64,000 bases of DNA, from positions 186,001 through 250,000 of the forward strand of contig NZ_BJMM01000006.1 in the NCBI RefSeq assembly GCF_006539165.1. Reading direction: 5' to 3'. The stretch is from Streptomyces cacaoi. GTDB taxonomy: Bacteria; Actinomycetota; Actinomycetes; Streptomycetales; Streptomycetaceae. Made by a program: the position numbers and the translations under genes. This document shows positions 16,757 through 25,655 of this stretch, piece by piece. Under the pieces are notes generated by a model. That model did no database searches, was not told where the DNA came from, and was given only the letters and a program-made list of their open reading frames with translations. The first letter of the stretch is position 1. Each line of letters starts with the position of its first letter.

Positions 16757-18232
16757 ATGAGGAGTACGGAGAGCACGGGACGTGCGAGCGGCAGGACGGG
16801 CGTGCGGATGTCCGGCACCGTGGGCCGGGCCGGTCGTGGCGGCGCCGTCCTCGGTGTCTGGCTGGCGCTGGCCGGGATGGTGTGCGGTACGGGCACGGCG
16901 TTCGCACCCACGGCCTCAGCGTCCGTGACCGGCCCCGCCGACGGCGGCAGCCGGGCCTACGACGTGGCCGACTACGACGTGAAGGTCGACTATGAGCCCG
17001 GGTCCGCGCGGCTGCGAGGCGATACCGAGGTCGTGGCGGAAGCGACCGAGGATCTCCCGGAATTCGGTATGGACCTGGCGCTGACCGCCCGCTCGGTCGA
17101 GATCGACGGCAGTCCCGCGAAGAGCGTCACACGATCCGACGACGGAGGTATCACCGTCGTACCTCGGGAGACGATCGAGAAGGGCTCGGAATTCCGCGTC
17201 CGGGTCCGCTACGACGGCTATCCGGGCAAGGACAACCCGAGTTGGGTCGAGAGCGAGGACGGAAGTGTCGTCACGGTGCTGACCCCGGTGGGCACCTGGT
17301 TCCCCGGGAACGACGATCCGGAGGACAAGGCGGGCTTCCGGCTGGCGGCGACGGTTCCGGACGGCTGGACCGCCGTGTCGAGCGGCCGGGAGGAGCCGGC
17401 GCGGCAGCGCGGTGACCGGTCCACGTTCCGCTGGAGGTCCACGGAGCCGCTGCCCGCCGATGCGGCGATTCTCGGCGTCGGGAAATGGGACGTCGAGCGG
17501 ACGGTACTCGGCGACGGGACGCCGCTGACCACCGTCTACAGCGCGGGCAGGAAGGACGAGTTCGAGAAGTACGCAGGTCGGCAAGAGGAAATCATGGAAT
17601 TTCTCGCGGGGAAGTTCGGGGCGTACCCGTACGACACGCTGGTGAGCTTCTTCCTCGACTCCGTGGACGACACGGCTCCGAACTTCGCGGGCCAGGGTGC
17701 GGTGATATTCCCGAACGCGGAGAGTGAGAAGTACTTCGACTCCTCGGTCGTCGCACACGAGTTGACGCACCAGTGGTACGGACGGCTGGTGGAGGAGGGG
17801 GAGAGCCGGGATCTGTGTCTGAGCGAGTGCTTCGCGACGTACGCCCAGTGGATGTGGTCGGAGTTCAGCGAAGGGCAGGACCTGGACGCGAAGTACCGGC
17901 GGGAGATCGAGAAGAGGAAGGACGACGAGGAGTTCTGGCGGGGGAAGCTCTCCGAGGGCGAGGGCGTCTACGGCAGGGGGCCGTTCATGGTGCACGCGCT
18001 GCGGCGGCAGATCGGCGACGCGGCGTTCGAGAAGGTGCTGAAGCAGTGGCCCGCCCGGTTCGCGGGCAAGGCCCCCGAATGGTCCGCGATGGAGAAGCTC
18101 GTTCAACAGGTGTCCGGACAGGACCTGGAAGGTTTCTTCCACGCCTGGGCGAGGAGTGAGGGCGTCCCCGAGGACACCTATCTGTGGCCCGGCTCCCTTC
18201 GGCCCGGAGAGAAGGCTGCGCGCCACGGGTGA
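16757..18232 (+). CDS. Secreted M1-family-type metallopeptidase
   Basis: The 491-residue protein starts with a twin basic/hydrophobic signal (GGAVLGVWLALAGMVCGTG followed by Ala/Ser-rich cleavage region). An all-beta N-terminal domain is followed by a gluzincin core with HELTHQWYG and the third zinc ligand Glu in LCLSECFATYAQ. GQGAVIF occupies the place of the exopeptidase GAMEN motif, so substrate binding at the N-terminus may differ from classic aminopeptidases. Predicted to be exported. ATG 16757 is favoured because GAGGAG lies ~10 bases upstream; the GTG at 16748 is too close to it. A strong hairpin follows the gene. Confidence 0.85.
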   Translation: MRSTESTGRASGRTGVRMSGTVGRAGRGGAVLGVWLALAGMVCGTGTAFAPTASASVTGPADGGSRAYDVADYDVKVDYEPGSARLRGDTEVVAEATEDLPEFGMDLALTARSVEIDGSPAKSVTRSDDGGITVVPRETIEKGSEFRVRVRYDGYPGKDNPSWVESEDGSVVTVLTPVGTWFPGNDDPEDKAGFRLAATVPDGWTAVSSGREEPARQRGDRSTFRWRSTEPLPADAAILGVGKWDVERTVLGDGTPLTTVYSAGRKDEFEKYAGRQEEIMEFLAGKFGAYPYDTLVSFFLDSVDDTAPNFAGQGAVIFPNAESEKYFDSSVVAHELTHQWYGRLVEEGESRDLCLSECFATYAQWMWSEFSEGQDLDAKYRREIEKRKDDEEFWRGKLSEGEGVYGRGPFMVHALRRQIGDAAFEKVLKQWPARFAGKAPEWSAMEKLVQQVSGQDLEGFFHAWARSEGVPEDTYLWPGSLRPGEKAARHG

Positions 18233-18254
18233 GTGACGACCCGGCCGCCCGCCC

Positions 18255-18280
18255 GGGCCCGCCCCCGGGGGGGCGGGCCC
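18255..18280. terminator. GC-rich bidirectional terminator hairpin
   Basis: The arms GGGCCCGCCCCC and GGGGGCGGGCCC form an 11-12 bp perfect stem with a tiny loop. It lies 22 bases after the peptidase stop and between convergent genes, since the LysR gene ends at 18343. There is no T-run, as is common in Streptomyces, so termination is inferred. Confidence 0.65.
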
Positions 18281-18342
18281 CAAGTGCCCGTTGCGGGAGG
18301 GGCCTTGACGCGCGGGGAGACGGTGCGGACCGGGGCGCGGGC

Positions 18343-19236
18343 TCACAGCCCGGGGAACTGCTCCAGGCGGGCGTCGAGGTGGGTGCGCAGGCCGTCCACC
18401 AGGGCGCGGATGGCGGAGTCGGCGTAGTGGGAGGGGTCCCACCCCGCGTACAGGGGCACGGTGAGCGGCCCCTCGGGCGCGTGGACGACGAGCGCGCGCA
18501 GATCGAAGCGGGTGGTGTCGGTGACCAGACAGACCCCTCGGCCGCGTGCGGCCAGGGCCTGCGCGAAGGCGGAGGAGCCGCTCTCGGTGACGTCGGCCGG
18601 GGTGAGGTCCGCCGCGCTGACGGCCTCGTCGACGACCAGCCGGGCCATGTGCGAGCGGGTCATCACGATCAGCGGCTCGGTGACCAGCTCCGCGAGCGTG
18701 ATCGACGTACGTCCGGCCCAGGGGTGCGAGGGCGGCACCTGGGCGAGGACCGGAGTGCGGCCCAGGAACGCGGACTCCAGCGGGGCCGGGGCCGGAGTGG
18801 TGGAGACGCCGAAGTCGGCGTCGCTGTGGACCAGCGTGTCGAAGACCTTGCTCGGCTCCTCCTGGAGGGCGTCGCGGAGGGCGGGCCCGCCGGTGCCGCC
18901 CTCCGCCATGAACGGGGCCAGCAGGCAGGCGACGGTGGGGGCGGCGGCGACCACGGCGAGCGCGGCCTCCTCGCCCCGGCCCATGGCCGCCATCGTCTCG
19001 GCGGCCTGCTCCGCGCGGCGCACCAGGTCCTGGGCGAGAGGCCGGAAGCGGCGGCCCGCGGCGTTGAGCGTCAGGGAACCGGCGCCGCGTGAGAACAGGG
19101 TGACGCCCAACTCCTTCTCCAGCGCGCTCAGTTGACGGGAGAGGGACGGCTGTGCGAGGGGGATCCGGCGGGCCGCCGCGGTCACCGACTCGGCTTCGGC
19201 GACGGCGAGGAAGTAGCGCAGCACTCGCAGTTCCAT
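18343..19236 (-). CDS. LysR family transcriptional regulator
   Basis: This 297-residue protein opens with the canonical LysR winged-helix start (MELRVLRYFLAVAEAESVTAAAR...LAQPSLSRQLSALEKELG), followed by a two-lobed substrate-binding domain. The ATG at 19236 is preceded by GGGAGG, and the family N-terminus fixes the start there. It is divergent from an MFS transporter and amidohydrolase, which it probably controls in response to a small carboxylate or amide ligand. A perfect T-N11-A palindrome in the shared intergenic region is the likely operator. Confidence 0.9.
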   Translation of the reverse strand: MELRVLRYFLAVAEAESVTAAARRIPLAQPSLSRQLSALEKELGVTLFSRGAGSLTLNAAGRRFRPLAQDLVRRAEQAAETMAAMGRGEEAALAVVAAAPTVACLLAPFMAEGGTGGPALRDALQEEPSKVFDTLVHSDADFGVSTTPAPAPLESAFLGRTPVLAQVPPSHPWAGRTSITLAELVTEPLIVMTRSHMARLVVDEAVSAADLTPADVTESGSSAFAQALAARGRGVCLVTDTTRFDLRALVVHAPEGPLTVPLYAGWDPSHYADSAIRALVDGLRTHLDARLEQFPGL

Positions 19237-19280
19237 GACGGCCTCCCGGGCGCCTCCTGAACGGGTGCGGCGTGCCGTGC

Positions 19281-19297
19281 CATGCCTCGGAGGCATG
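19281..19297. promoter_or_regulatory. LysR-type operator (T-N11-A palindrome)
   Basis: CATGCCTC-G-GAGGCATG is a perfect 17-base inverted repeat containing T-N11-A (T 19283, A 19295), the LysR recognition signature. It lies 45 bases upstream of the LysR start and ~207 upstream of the MFS start, consistent with autoregulation plus activation of the divergent operon. Confidence 0.7.
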
Positions 19298-19503
19298 GAA
19301 CCCGTAGCAACCAAGTATTAGACGGCATGGGTGGCCGAATTCAAACTGTGGTTGTCCAGCCGGCAGCCGGCTCGCGTTCCCCTCTCCTGCACCTTCTCTC
19401 CCACTCCCCTTTCCGTCCCTGCCCGGCGCCTGCGGCGAGACGCCGGCCCGGCACGCCCGACCGCCGCCCGCTCGCCGGAAGTTCCGCTCCCGCCGGAGGC
19501 CCC

Positions 19504-20853
19504 ATGAACTCCCCGTATCCCGCAGCCACGGAACGCCCCGCGCCACCCGGGCGGCCCCGCGCCTCGCGCCAGGCCCGCCGGGCGGGTATCGGCTCGTTCG
19601 TCGGCACCACCATCGAGTGGTACGACTTCTTCATCTACGGCACGGCGTCCGCGCTGGTCTTCGGCAAGCTGTTCTTCCCCGACGTGTCACCGGCCGCCGG
19701 AGTGCTCGCCTCCTTCGCCACGTTCTGGGTCGGCTTCCTCGCCCGGCCGCTCGGCGGGATCGTCTTCGGCCACTTCGGCGACCGCATGGGCCGCAAGGGC
19801 ACCCTGGTCACCACGCTGCTGATGATGGGTATCGCCACGTTCCTCGTCGGCGTGCTGCCCACCCACGCGCAGATCGGGCTCGCCGCACCGCTCCTGCTGG
19901 CGCTGCTGCGCGCCGTCCAGGGCATCGCCGTCGGCGGCGAATGGGGCGGCGCGGTCCTCATGGCGTCGGAGAGCGCACCGAAGGGGAGAGGTTCCCTCTT
20001 CGCGATGCTGGTGCAGCAGGGTTCACCGGCCGGGTCGATCCTCGGCACGCTGGTCTTCCTGGCCGCGGGAACCCTGGACGACGCGGCGTTCCTCTCCTGG
20101 GGCTGGCGCGTGCCGTTCCTGCTGTCGGGGCTGCTGGTGGTGGTCGGCCTGCTCATCCGTCTCAAGGTCGAGGAGCCGGACGACTTCGAGCGGGTCAAGG
20201 ACCGTGGGGAGGTGGCCAAGCTGCCCGTCGTCGAGGTCCTGCGCACCGCGTGGCGAGTCGTGCTCCTCGGGCTCGGCGCCTCGATCATGGGCATCTCCGC
20301 CGCCTACTTCACCAACACGTTCGTCCTCTCCTGGACCACCAACGACCTGCACATGGCCCGGCAGACGATGCTGTACGTACTGCTCGGCACCTCGGCGCTT
20401 CAGTTCCTGTGGCAGCCGTTCGCCGCGCTGATATCCGAACGGGTCGGCGAGATGCGGTTCATGGTGTGCTCGCTGCTCGCCAACGTCGTTCTGGCTTTCC
20501 CGGCCTTCCATCTGATCAGCACCACCCGGCCGCTGCTCGTCTTCTGCGGTGTGGCGCTCACGATCGTCAGCGGCTCCGGGTACTACGCGGTCCTGGCCGG
20601 CTTCCTCGCCCGCGCCTTCCCCTCGCGCGTGCGCTACACCGGCATCTCCCTCTCCTACCAGCTGTGTTCGACCCTCATCGGCGGTACGACCCCGCTGGCG
20701 TGCCAGGCCCTGCTGACGGCCGGCGGATCCATCTGGCCGGTGGTCGGCTTCTACGTGCTCCTGCTGCTGGTCACCGCCGCGTGCGTCGCCGCACTCGCGC
20801 GCTCCACCGAACGGCGCGCCACCGCACCGGAACCCGTACCCACGACAGCCTGA
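19504..20853 (+). CDS. MFS transporter, metabolite:H+ symporter (ProP/ShiA-like)
   Basis: This 449-residue protein has twelve predicted membrane helices. Family signatures include GTTIEWYDFFIYGT at helix 1, the GDRMGRK loop between helices 2 and 3, and the VQGIAVGGEWGGA helix. These match the metabolite:H+ symporter branch of the MFS, which carries small carboxylates, betaines and aromatic acids. The ATG has GGAGG upstream. The amidohydrolase starts 55 bases downstream and is probably co-transcribed, so uptake of its substrate is the likely role. Regulation by the divergent LysR protein is inferred. Confidence 0.9.
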   Translation: MNSPYPAATERPAPPGRPRASRQARRAGIGSFVGTTIEWYDFFIYGTASALVFGKLFFPDVSPAAGVLASFATFWVGFLARPLGGIVFGHFGDRMGRKGTLVTTLLMMGIATFLVGVLPTHAQIGLAAPLLLALLRAVQGIAVGGEWGGAVLMASESAPKGRGSLFAMLVQQGSPAGSILGTLVFLAAGTLDDAAFLSWGWRVPFLLSGLLVVVGLLIRLKVEEPDDFERVKDRGEVAKLPVVEVLRTAWRVVLLGLGASIMGISAAYFTNTFVLSWTTNDLHMARQTMLYVLLGTSALQFLWQPFAALISERVGEMRFMVCSLLANVVLAFPAFHLISTTRPLLVFCGVALTIVSGSGYYAVLAGFLARAFPSRVRYTGISLSYQLCSTLIGGTTPLACQALLTAGGSIWPVVGFYVLLLLVTAACVAALARSTERRATAPEPVPTTA

Positions 20854-20908
20854 CCCCTCATCGCCCCGATCACCCGGAACCCACCGACGAACGACAGGAG
20901 TTCACCCC

Positions 20909-22561
20909 GTGCGCCTCGACGCCGTCTACCACAACGGACACTTCACCACCCTCGACGCCGACCGTCCCACCGCACGGGCCGTCGGCGTGCTCGGCGGCCG
21001 GATCGCCGGTCTCGACGAGGAGTTGGACGGCTGCACCGCGGAGCTGACCGTCGACCTCGGCGGGGCACACGCCGTGCCCGGCTTCAACGACGCGCACCAT
21101 CATCTGAGCCTGGTGGGCAAGGGACTGCGCGAGCTGGACGTCACCCACGCCGCCGCCCCCAGCCTCGACGCGCTCTACGAGGCCGTCGCCGAGCGCGCCG
21201 CGACACTGCCGGAAGACGCCTGGGTGCTGGGCGCCGGCTACGACCAGAACAAGATCGGCGCGCACCCCACGGCGGAGGGGCTCGACAGGGCGGCCCAGGG
21301 GCGCCCGGTCTGGCTGGTGCACACCTCGCACCACATGGCCGCCGCCAGCACCGCCGCCTTCGCACGGGCCGGATTCGCCGGCCGCGAGGGCGTCCCCGAC
21401 GTACCGGGCGGCCACGTCGTACGGGACGCCGACGGGCGGGCCGCGGGGCTGCTCCAGGAGACCGCCATGCACCTCGTCGAGCAGGTGCTGCGCCCCGAGC
21501 CCGCCGAGGAGTGGATCGCCAACATCGCCGCCGGCGCGCAGGCCGCCGTGGAGGCCGGCCTGACCAGCGTCACCGAGCCCGGCATCGGCGTCACCGACGG
21601 CATCGGCAACGGCCCCGCCGACCTGGACGCCTACATGCGGGCACGCGAACGGGGCCTGCTCGGCGTCCGGATGACCGTCATGCCCTACATCACCGCGCTG
21701 CACGACTGCGGCGCCTTCGAGCCCGGCTCCCGGTGGTACGGGCTCGACCTCGGCCTGCGCACCGGCTTCGGCGACGAGCGGCTGCGCGTCGGCCCGACCA
21801 AGATGCTCTCGGACGGCTCGCTGATCGGCCGCTCCGCGGCGATGTGCTGCGACTACCACGACACCCCCGGCAACAAGGGGCTGCTCCAGTTCTCGCGCGA
21901 GCAGATCCGCACCTACGTGCTCGAAGCACACCGCTGCGGCTGGCAGATCGCCACGCACGCCATCGGCGACGCCGCCCTCGACGTCGTCCTCGACGCGTAC
22001 GACGAGGCACAGCGGTCGCACCCGCGCCCCGGCGCACGGCACCGGATCGAGCACGCGGCGGTGACGAGCGACGCCCAGGTCGCCCGGATCGCGCAGCTCG
22101 GCCTGATCCCGGTGCCGCAGGGCCGCTTCCTCTCCGAGATCGGTGACGGCCTGCTGACGGCGCTGGGCCCCGAACGCGCCCGACTCGCCTACCGCATGCG
22201 GTCGTTCCTGGACGCGGGCGTGGTGCTGCCCGGCTCGTCGGACGCGCCCGTGGTGGCCGGAGCGCCCCTGCTCGGCATTCACGACATGGTCAACCGGCGC
22301 ACCGCGGCGGGCGCCCCCCTCGCCGGGCACGAGGCCGTCACCGTCCGGGAGGCGCTGCACGCCTACACCGTCGGCTCGGCACACGCCGTCCACGAGGAGC
22401 ACCGCAAGGGCACCCTCGCCCGCGGCATGCTCGCCGACTTCACCGTCCTCGACGACGACCTCCTGCGCGTCGCGCCCGAACGCATCGCGGACCTGACCGT
22501 AGGGGCGACCGTCGTCGGCGGCCACATCGCCCACGACGCGGGCGCCCTCAGCCCGGCCTGA
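20909..22561 (+). CDS. YtcJ-type amidohydrolase
   Basis: This 550-residue metal-dependent hydrolase belongs to the amidohydrolase superfamily. It has the N-terminal composite beta domain (MRLDAVYHNGHFTTLDADR), an H-x-H-type metal site in PGFNDAHHHLSLVG, later His residues in ATHAIGD and HRIEHAA, and the Asp in PGSSDAPVV. The GTG start follows AGGAGTT. Family members cleave amide bonds of small molecules; the substrate is unknown. Co-transcription with the MFS symporter suggests an import-and-hydrolyse module under the LysR regulator. Confidence 0.88.
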   Translation: MRLDAVYHNGHFTTLDADRPTARAVGVLGGRIAGLDEELDGCTAELTVDLGGAHAVPGFNDAHHHLSLVGKGLRELDVTHAAAPSLDALYEAVAERAATLPEDAWVLGAGYDQNKIGAHPTAEGLDRAAQGRPVWLVHTSHHMAAASTAAFARAGFAGREGVPDVPGGHVVRDADGRAAGLLQETAMHLVEQVLRPEPAEEWIANIAAGAQAAVEAGLTSVTEPGIGVTDGIGNGPADLDAYMRARERGLLGVRMTVMPYITALHDCGAFEPGSRWYGLDLGLRTGFGDERLRVGPTKMLSDGSLIGRSAAMCCDYHDTPGNKGLLQFSREQIRTYVLEAHRCGWQIATHAIGDAALDVVLDAYDEAQRSHPRPGARHRIEHAAVTSDAQVARIAQLGLIPVPQGRFLSEIGDGLLTALGPERARLAYRMRSFLDAGVVLPGSSDAPVVAGAPLLGIHDMVNRRTAAGAPLAGHEAVTVREALHAYTVGSAHAVHEEHRKGTLARGMLADFTVLDDDLLRVAPERIADLTVGATVVGGHIAHDAGALSPA

Positions 22562-22691
22562 CCCGCGCCGCGCGCCGTAGGCCCCACCCACGTCGATCCC
22601 CGCCACCCACGCCGCCCGGCCTGTCGGCCGGAATCTCCGGGCGGTTGAGGGGCGCGCGGCAGAGCGCGGCGCCCGGTTCGGCGGAGACGGC

Positions 22692-23522
22692 TCAGCCCGG
22701 CGAACAGGACTCCGGCTTTTCCGCGATCAGCAGTGCGTAGCCGAGGGTTCCGGCGGTGACGGCGGCGCGGGCCGCGGCCAGCACGGCGGGGGCGGCGTCG
22801 AGGTCCACGCCGGCCTCGGTGAGCCGTCCCGCGGCGGTCATACGCAGCAGCTGAAGCCGGGCCTCGATCTGGTCGAGCATGCGGACCATGGCCTGGTCGT
22901 GCCGCTCGGTACGCACCGTGCGCAGCCCGGCCCCGGCCAGGATCGCGGCGTACTCGTCCAGCGGGCGGGCATCGGCGACACAGGCGATCCGCGCGGCCAG
23001 GCCGGTCAGTTCGGCCGGGAGCCGGGCGGGGTCGGCGGTGACGTCGGTGAGGCCGAGGCGGCCTCCCGGTTTCAGGACCCGGGCGAACTCGGCTGCGGCG
23101 CGGGCCTTGTCCGGGAAGGTGCACAGGGCGCACTCGCAGACGGCGGCGTCGAACACGGCGTCCGGGTAGGGCAGTTGCTCGGAGTCGCCCGTGGTGAAGG
23201 CCGCCCGCCCGGCGAGCCCGGCGGCCCGTGCGGCGTCCTGCGCGAGGGCGGTGTTGGCGGGTGCGTAGTCCACGCCGTCGACGTGCACGCGGTAGGTGCC
23301 GGCGAGGAGCAGGGCGGTGGTGCCGCGGCCGGAAGCGACATCGAGCACGCGGGAGCCCTCGGCGAGGCCCAGCACATCGGCGAGGTGCCGGGTCAGTGCG
23401 GTGCCGCCGGGGTGGTAGGAGTCGCCCAGCAGCAGCGCGACCGCGTCGGAGGAGTAGGCGTCCGCGCAGCAGGTCTTCAGCTCGTCGCCGGGCGGGCCGG
23501 AGGGCGCGGCGCGGCCCGTCAC
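22692..23522 (-). CDS. Class I SAM-dependent methyltransferase (cysteine-rich) of the radical SAM operon
   Basis: The 276-residue protein has the SAM-binding motif VLDVASGRGTT, acidic motif II (VDGVDYAP) and a post-motif LKPGGRLGLTDV, all of a class I methyltransferase. The N-terminal Cys-Cys pair (LKTCCADAYSSD) and CECALC resemble metal- or metalloid-handling methyltransferases, but the family substrate is not clear to me. Its GTG overlaps the stop of the radical SAM gene by GTGA, so the two are translationally coupled. It may methylate a product or lipid made by that enzyme. Confidence 0.8.
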   Translation of the reverse strand: MTGRAAPSGPPGDELKTCCADAYSSDAVALLLGDSYHPGGTALTRHLADVLGLAEGSRVLDVASGRGTTALLLAGTYRVHVDGVDYAPANTALAQDAARAAGLAGRAAFTTGDSEQLPYPDAVFDAAVCECALCTFPDKARAAAEFARVLKPGGRLGLTDVTADPARLPAELTGLAARIACVADARPLDEYAAILAGAGLRTVRTERHDQAMVRMLDQIEARLQLLRMTAAGRLTEAGVDLDAAPAVLAAARAAVTAGTLGYALLIAEKPESCSPG

Positions 23523-25099
23523 GGCGTCTGCTCCGCGGTGGCGGCAACGGTGTCCGGGCGGAGGGTCCGGGAGCCGTGTGCCGTGTCGGCGAGCCGGTCG
23601 GCCAGCGGGAGCGCGTTCGGCACCACACCGGCGACGGGCACGCCGGACATGTCGGCGCGGACCTGCTCGCGGTAGCCGACGGAGTTGTAGGCGCAGAACG
23701 GGATCAGCCGCCCGTCGGGCGTGATCTCCTCGACGCAGCACTTCATCAGCTGTTTGACGTTGAGCGTGTAGGGGTCCTGGAAGTCCTGCACGACGATCAT
23801 GAATGCCTTGTCGCTCAGGTCCTTCACGGCCTCCGGCAGGTCGATGCCGCAGGTGTCCGCGCAGTCGAGGGCCTCGGCGGTCGCGCGCAGCTTCGCGTCG
23901 GTGGTCTCGGTGGCCATGAACGCGGACGCGGACCACAGCTTCTCCAGGGCCTCGCGCACCCGGGCGTCCGGCAGCACGCGGTTGGTCACGTAGTCGAGGT
24001 GCTCCTCGACGTCGAGCAGCCGCGGGATGGGCACGACGGTGCGCGCACCGGGTTCGCCGTCCACCAGCACATAGGTGAGGGAGCGGCAGGTGGGAAAGCA
24101 GCACGGGACGGGGAAGAAGTCGCCCTTCCGGAACCAGTCGGGCCGCTGTTCGCCGATGAGCCGGACGACATCGGGGTTGGTGAGCCGGGTCAGCGGATCG
24201 AAGGGCGTGTGCCGGCCGGAGTGGGTGACCGGCTGGAAGACCACGGACCGTACAGCGGGGTGGTCGATGCCGTACTCGACGACGGCTCCGAGTTCGTGCT
24301 CGTTCAGGCCGCGCTCGACGGCCGCGACCAGGGTGGCGGTCAGCCCGGCCTCGGCGCAGTTGTCCAGGGCCCGCTGCTTGAAGGCGCGCAGGTCCCGGCC
24401 GCGGATCTCCCGGTGGGTGCGCTCGTCGAAGCCGTCGAACTGGAGGTAGATGTTCACCGACCTGCCCGGCGCCCGGTTCCGTTTGCCGAGTTCGGCGACG
24501 AAGTTCTTGTCGGTGGCCAGCCGGATGCCGTTGGTGTTCAGGGTGACGTTCCGGATCGGGCGGGCGAGAGCGAGATCGATGAAATCCAGGATGTGCTTGT
24601 GGAGGGTGGGCTCTCCGCCGGAGAACATCACCACCTCGGCCTCCCCCTCGGACGCCACGAAGGCGTCCAGCATCCGCGCGCACTGCTCATGCGTGATCGA
24701 GTAGCCGTCCCGCCGGCGGCCGGAGTCGGCGAAACAGATCGGGCAGTCCAGGTTGCAGCCCGTGTTGACCTCGATGATTCCCAGGCACGCGTGCTGCTTG
24801 TGCTCCGGGCACAGCCCGCAGTCGCTCGGGCAGCCGTCCTTCACCTCGGTCTGGAACGTCAGAGGGATCGTGCCGGGCTTGTTGAACCGAGCCGACGCCA
24901 GATACTCCTCCGCGTCCCCGTACACCAGGGCCTCGAACTCGCCGTGCGCGCGGCAGCGTTTCCGCAGATACACCTTGTTGTCACGGAGGTTGACCTGCGC
25001 GTCGACGGGTGTCTTGCACATCGGGCAGATCGACTTCGTGAACTCCACGAACACCTCGTCCCTGTCCACCTTGCGCCGCGGCGGCGGGTCCTGAGTCAT
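23519..25099 (-). CDS. Radical SAM protein of the MJ0619/tetraether lipid synthase (Tes) type
   Basis: This 526-residue enzyme shows the radical SAM triad C115-x3-C119-x2-C122 (CNLDCPICFADSG). An N-terminal rubredoxin-like CPMC...C (25, 28, 49) and an extra cluster motif CPSDCGLCPEHKQHAC (90-105) precede it. C-terminal cysteines occur in CCFPTC, CADTC, MKCC and IPFCAYNS. This layout matches archaeal MJ0619/Tes, which couples lipid chains through a radical mechanism using several Fe-S clusters and a mononuclear iron. The ATG at 25099 follows AGAGGAAC. It sits between a MauE-like membrane protein and a methyltransferase. A C-C coupling or alkylation of lipids is possible; the substrate in this bacterium is unknown. 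Confidence 0.85.
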   Translation of the reverse strand: MTQDPPPRRKVDRDEVFVEFTKSICPMCKTPVDAQVNLRDNKVYLRKRCRAHGEFEALVYGDAEEYLASARFNKPGTIPLTFQTEVKDGCPSDCGLCPEHKQHACLGIIEVNTGCNLDCPICFADSGRRRDGYSITHEQCARMLDAFVASEGEAEVVMFSGGEPTLHKHILDFIDLALARPIRNVTLNTNGIRLATDKNFVAELGKRNRAPGRSVNIYLQFDGFDERTHREIRGRDLRAFKQRALDNCAEAGLTATLVAAVERGLNEHELGAVVEYGIDHPAVRSVVFQPVTHSGRHTPFDPLTRLTNPDVVRLIGEQRPDWFRKGDFFPVPCCFPTCRSLTYVLVDGEPGARTVVPIPRLLDVEEHLDYVTNRVLPDARVREALEKLWSASAFMATETTDAKLRATAEALDCADTCGIDLPEAVKDLSDKAFMIVVQDFQDPYTLNVKQLMKCCVEEITPDGRLIPFCAYNSVGYREQVRADMSGVPVAGVVPNALPLADRLADTAHGSRTLRPDTVAATAEQTP

Positions 25100-25162
25100 C
25101 ACACGGTTCCTCTCGGAAGGGGCCAATCGGTTCGGCGGACACCACGGTCCGAGGTGCTCTTC

Positions 25163-25591
25163 TCAGGGGCGCGCAGATCCGGACTCCGGGCGTGCCGTAC
25201 GGGCGGAGCGCAGCAGCAGAACGGCGTACAGCAGGATCAGACCGTCCTGCGCCAGGACGATCCAGCTCAGCCGCTGGGTCAGGTGGTTGCCGAAACAGCC
25301 GCAGTTGCCCACGACGAGCCGCCGGGCGTACGCCTGCGCGGCCAGCGCGCTCCACACCAGCGCCACAGCCGTGTACACCCACACCGGTGCGAGCGCCCCC
25401 GACCGGGGCCGGACGAGGAACCACACCCCGCAGACCAGCTCCCCGGCGATCAGCCCGGCCGCGAGCACGGCCGCAGCAAAGCCGTGCACCAGACCGTAGG
25501 CGCCGAGCAGCGCCGGCATGTCGGCCGCGGAGGCGAGCTGGCCGACGGCCATCCCCGTGAAGACCGCGCCGAGGACGAGACGGAGCACCAC
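25163..25591 (-). CDS. MauE/DoxX-type redox-associated membrane protein
   Basis: The 142-residue protein has four predicted membrane helices and a conserved N-C-G-C-F-G loop (Cys97, Cys99) after the third, the mark of MauE/vitamin K reductase-like disulfide-handling proteins. The GTG start has no strong ribosome site; a second GTG follows directly. It is the first gene of the three-gene operon with the radical SAM enzyme 63 bases downstream. It may supply electrons or keep cysteines or Fe-S sites reduced. That role is inferred. Confidence 0.8.
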   Translation of the reverse strand: MVLRLVLGAVFTGMAVGQLASAADMPALLGAYGLVHGFAAAVLAAGLIAGELVCGVWFLVRPRSGALAPVWVYTAVALVWSALAAQAYARRLVVGNCGCFGNHLTQRLSWIVLAQDGLILLYAVLLLRSARTARPESGSARP

Positions 25592-25655
25592 GGGGCGACG
25601 CTACGGGCGCCGCCCCGGCGGGGACCGTAAGCGGCTGACCGCGTCGGCCGCCCGC

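Noticed and set aside
20870..22606. A 578-codon minus-strand frame opposite the amidohydrolase
   Set aside because: Antisense shadow; the plus strand has the metal-binding motifs of the enzyme.
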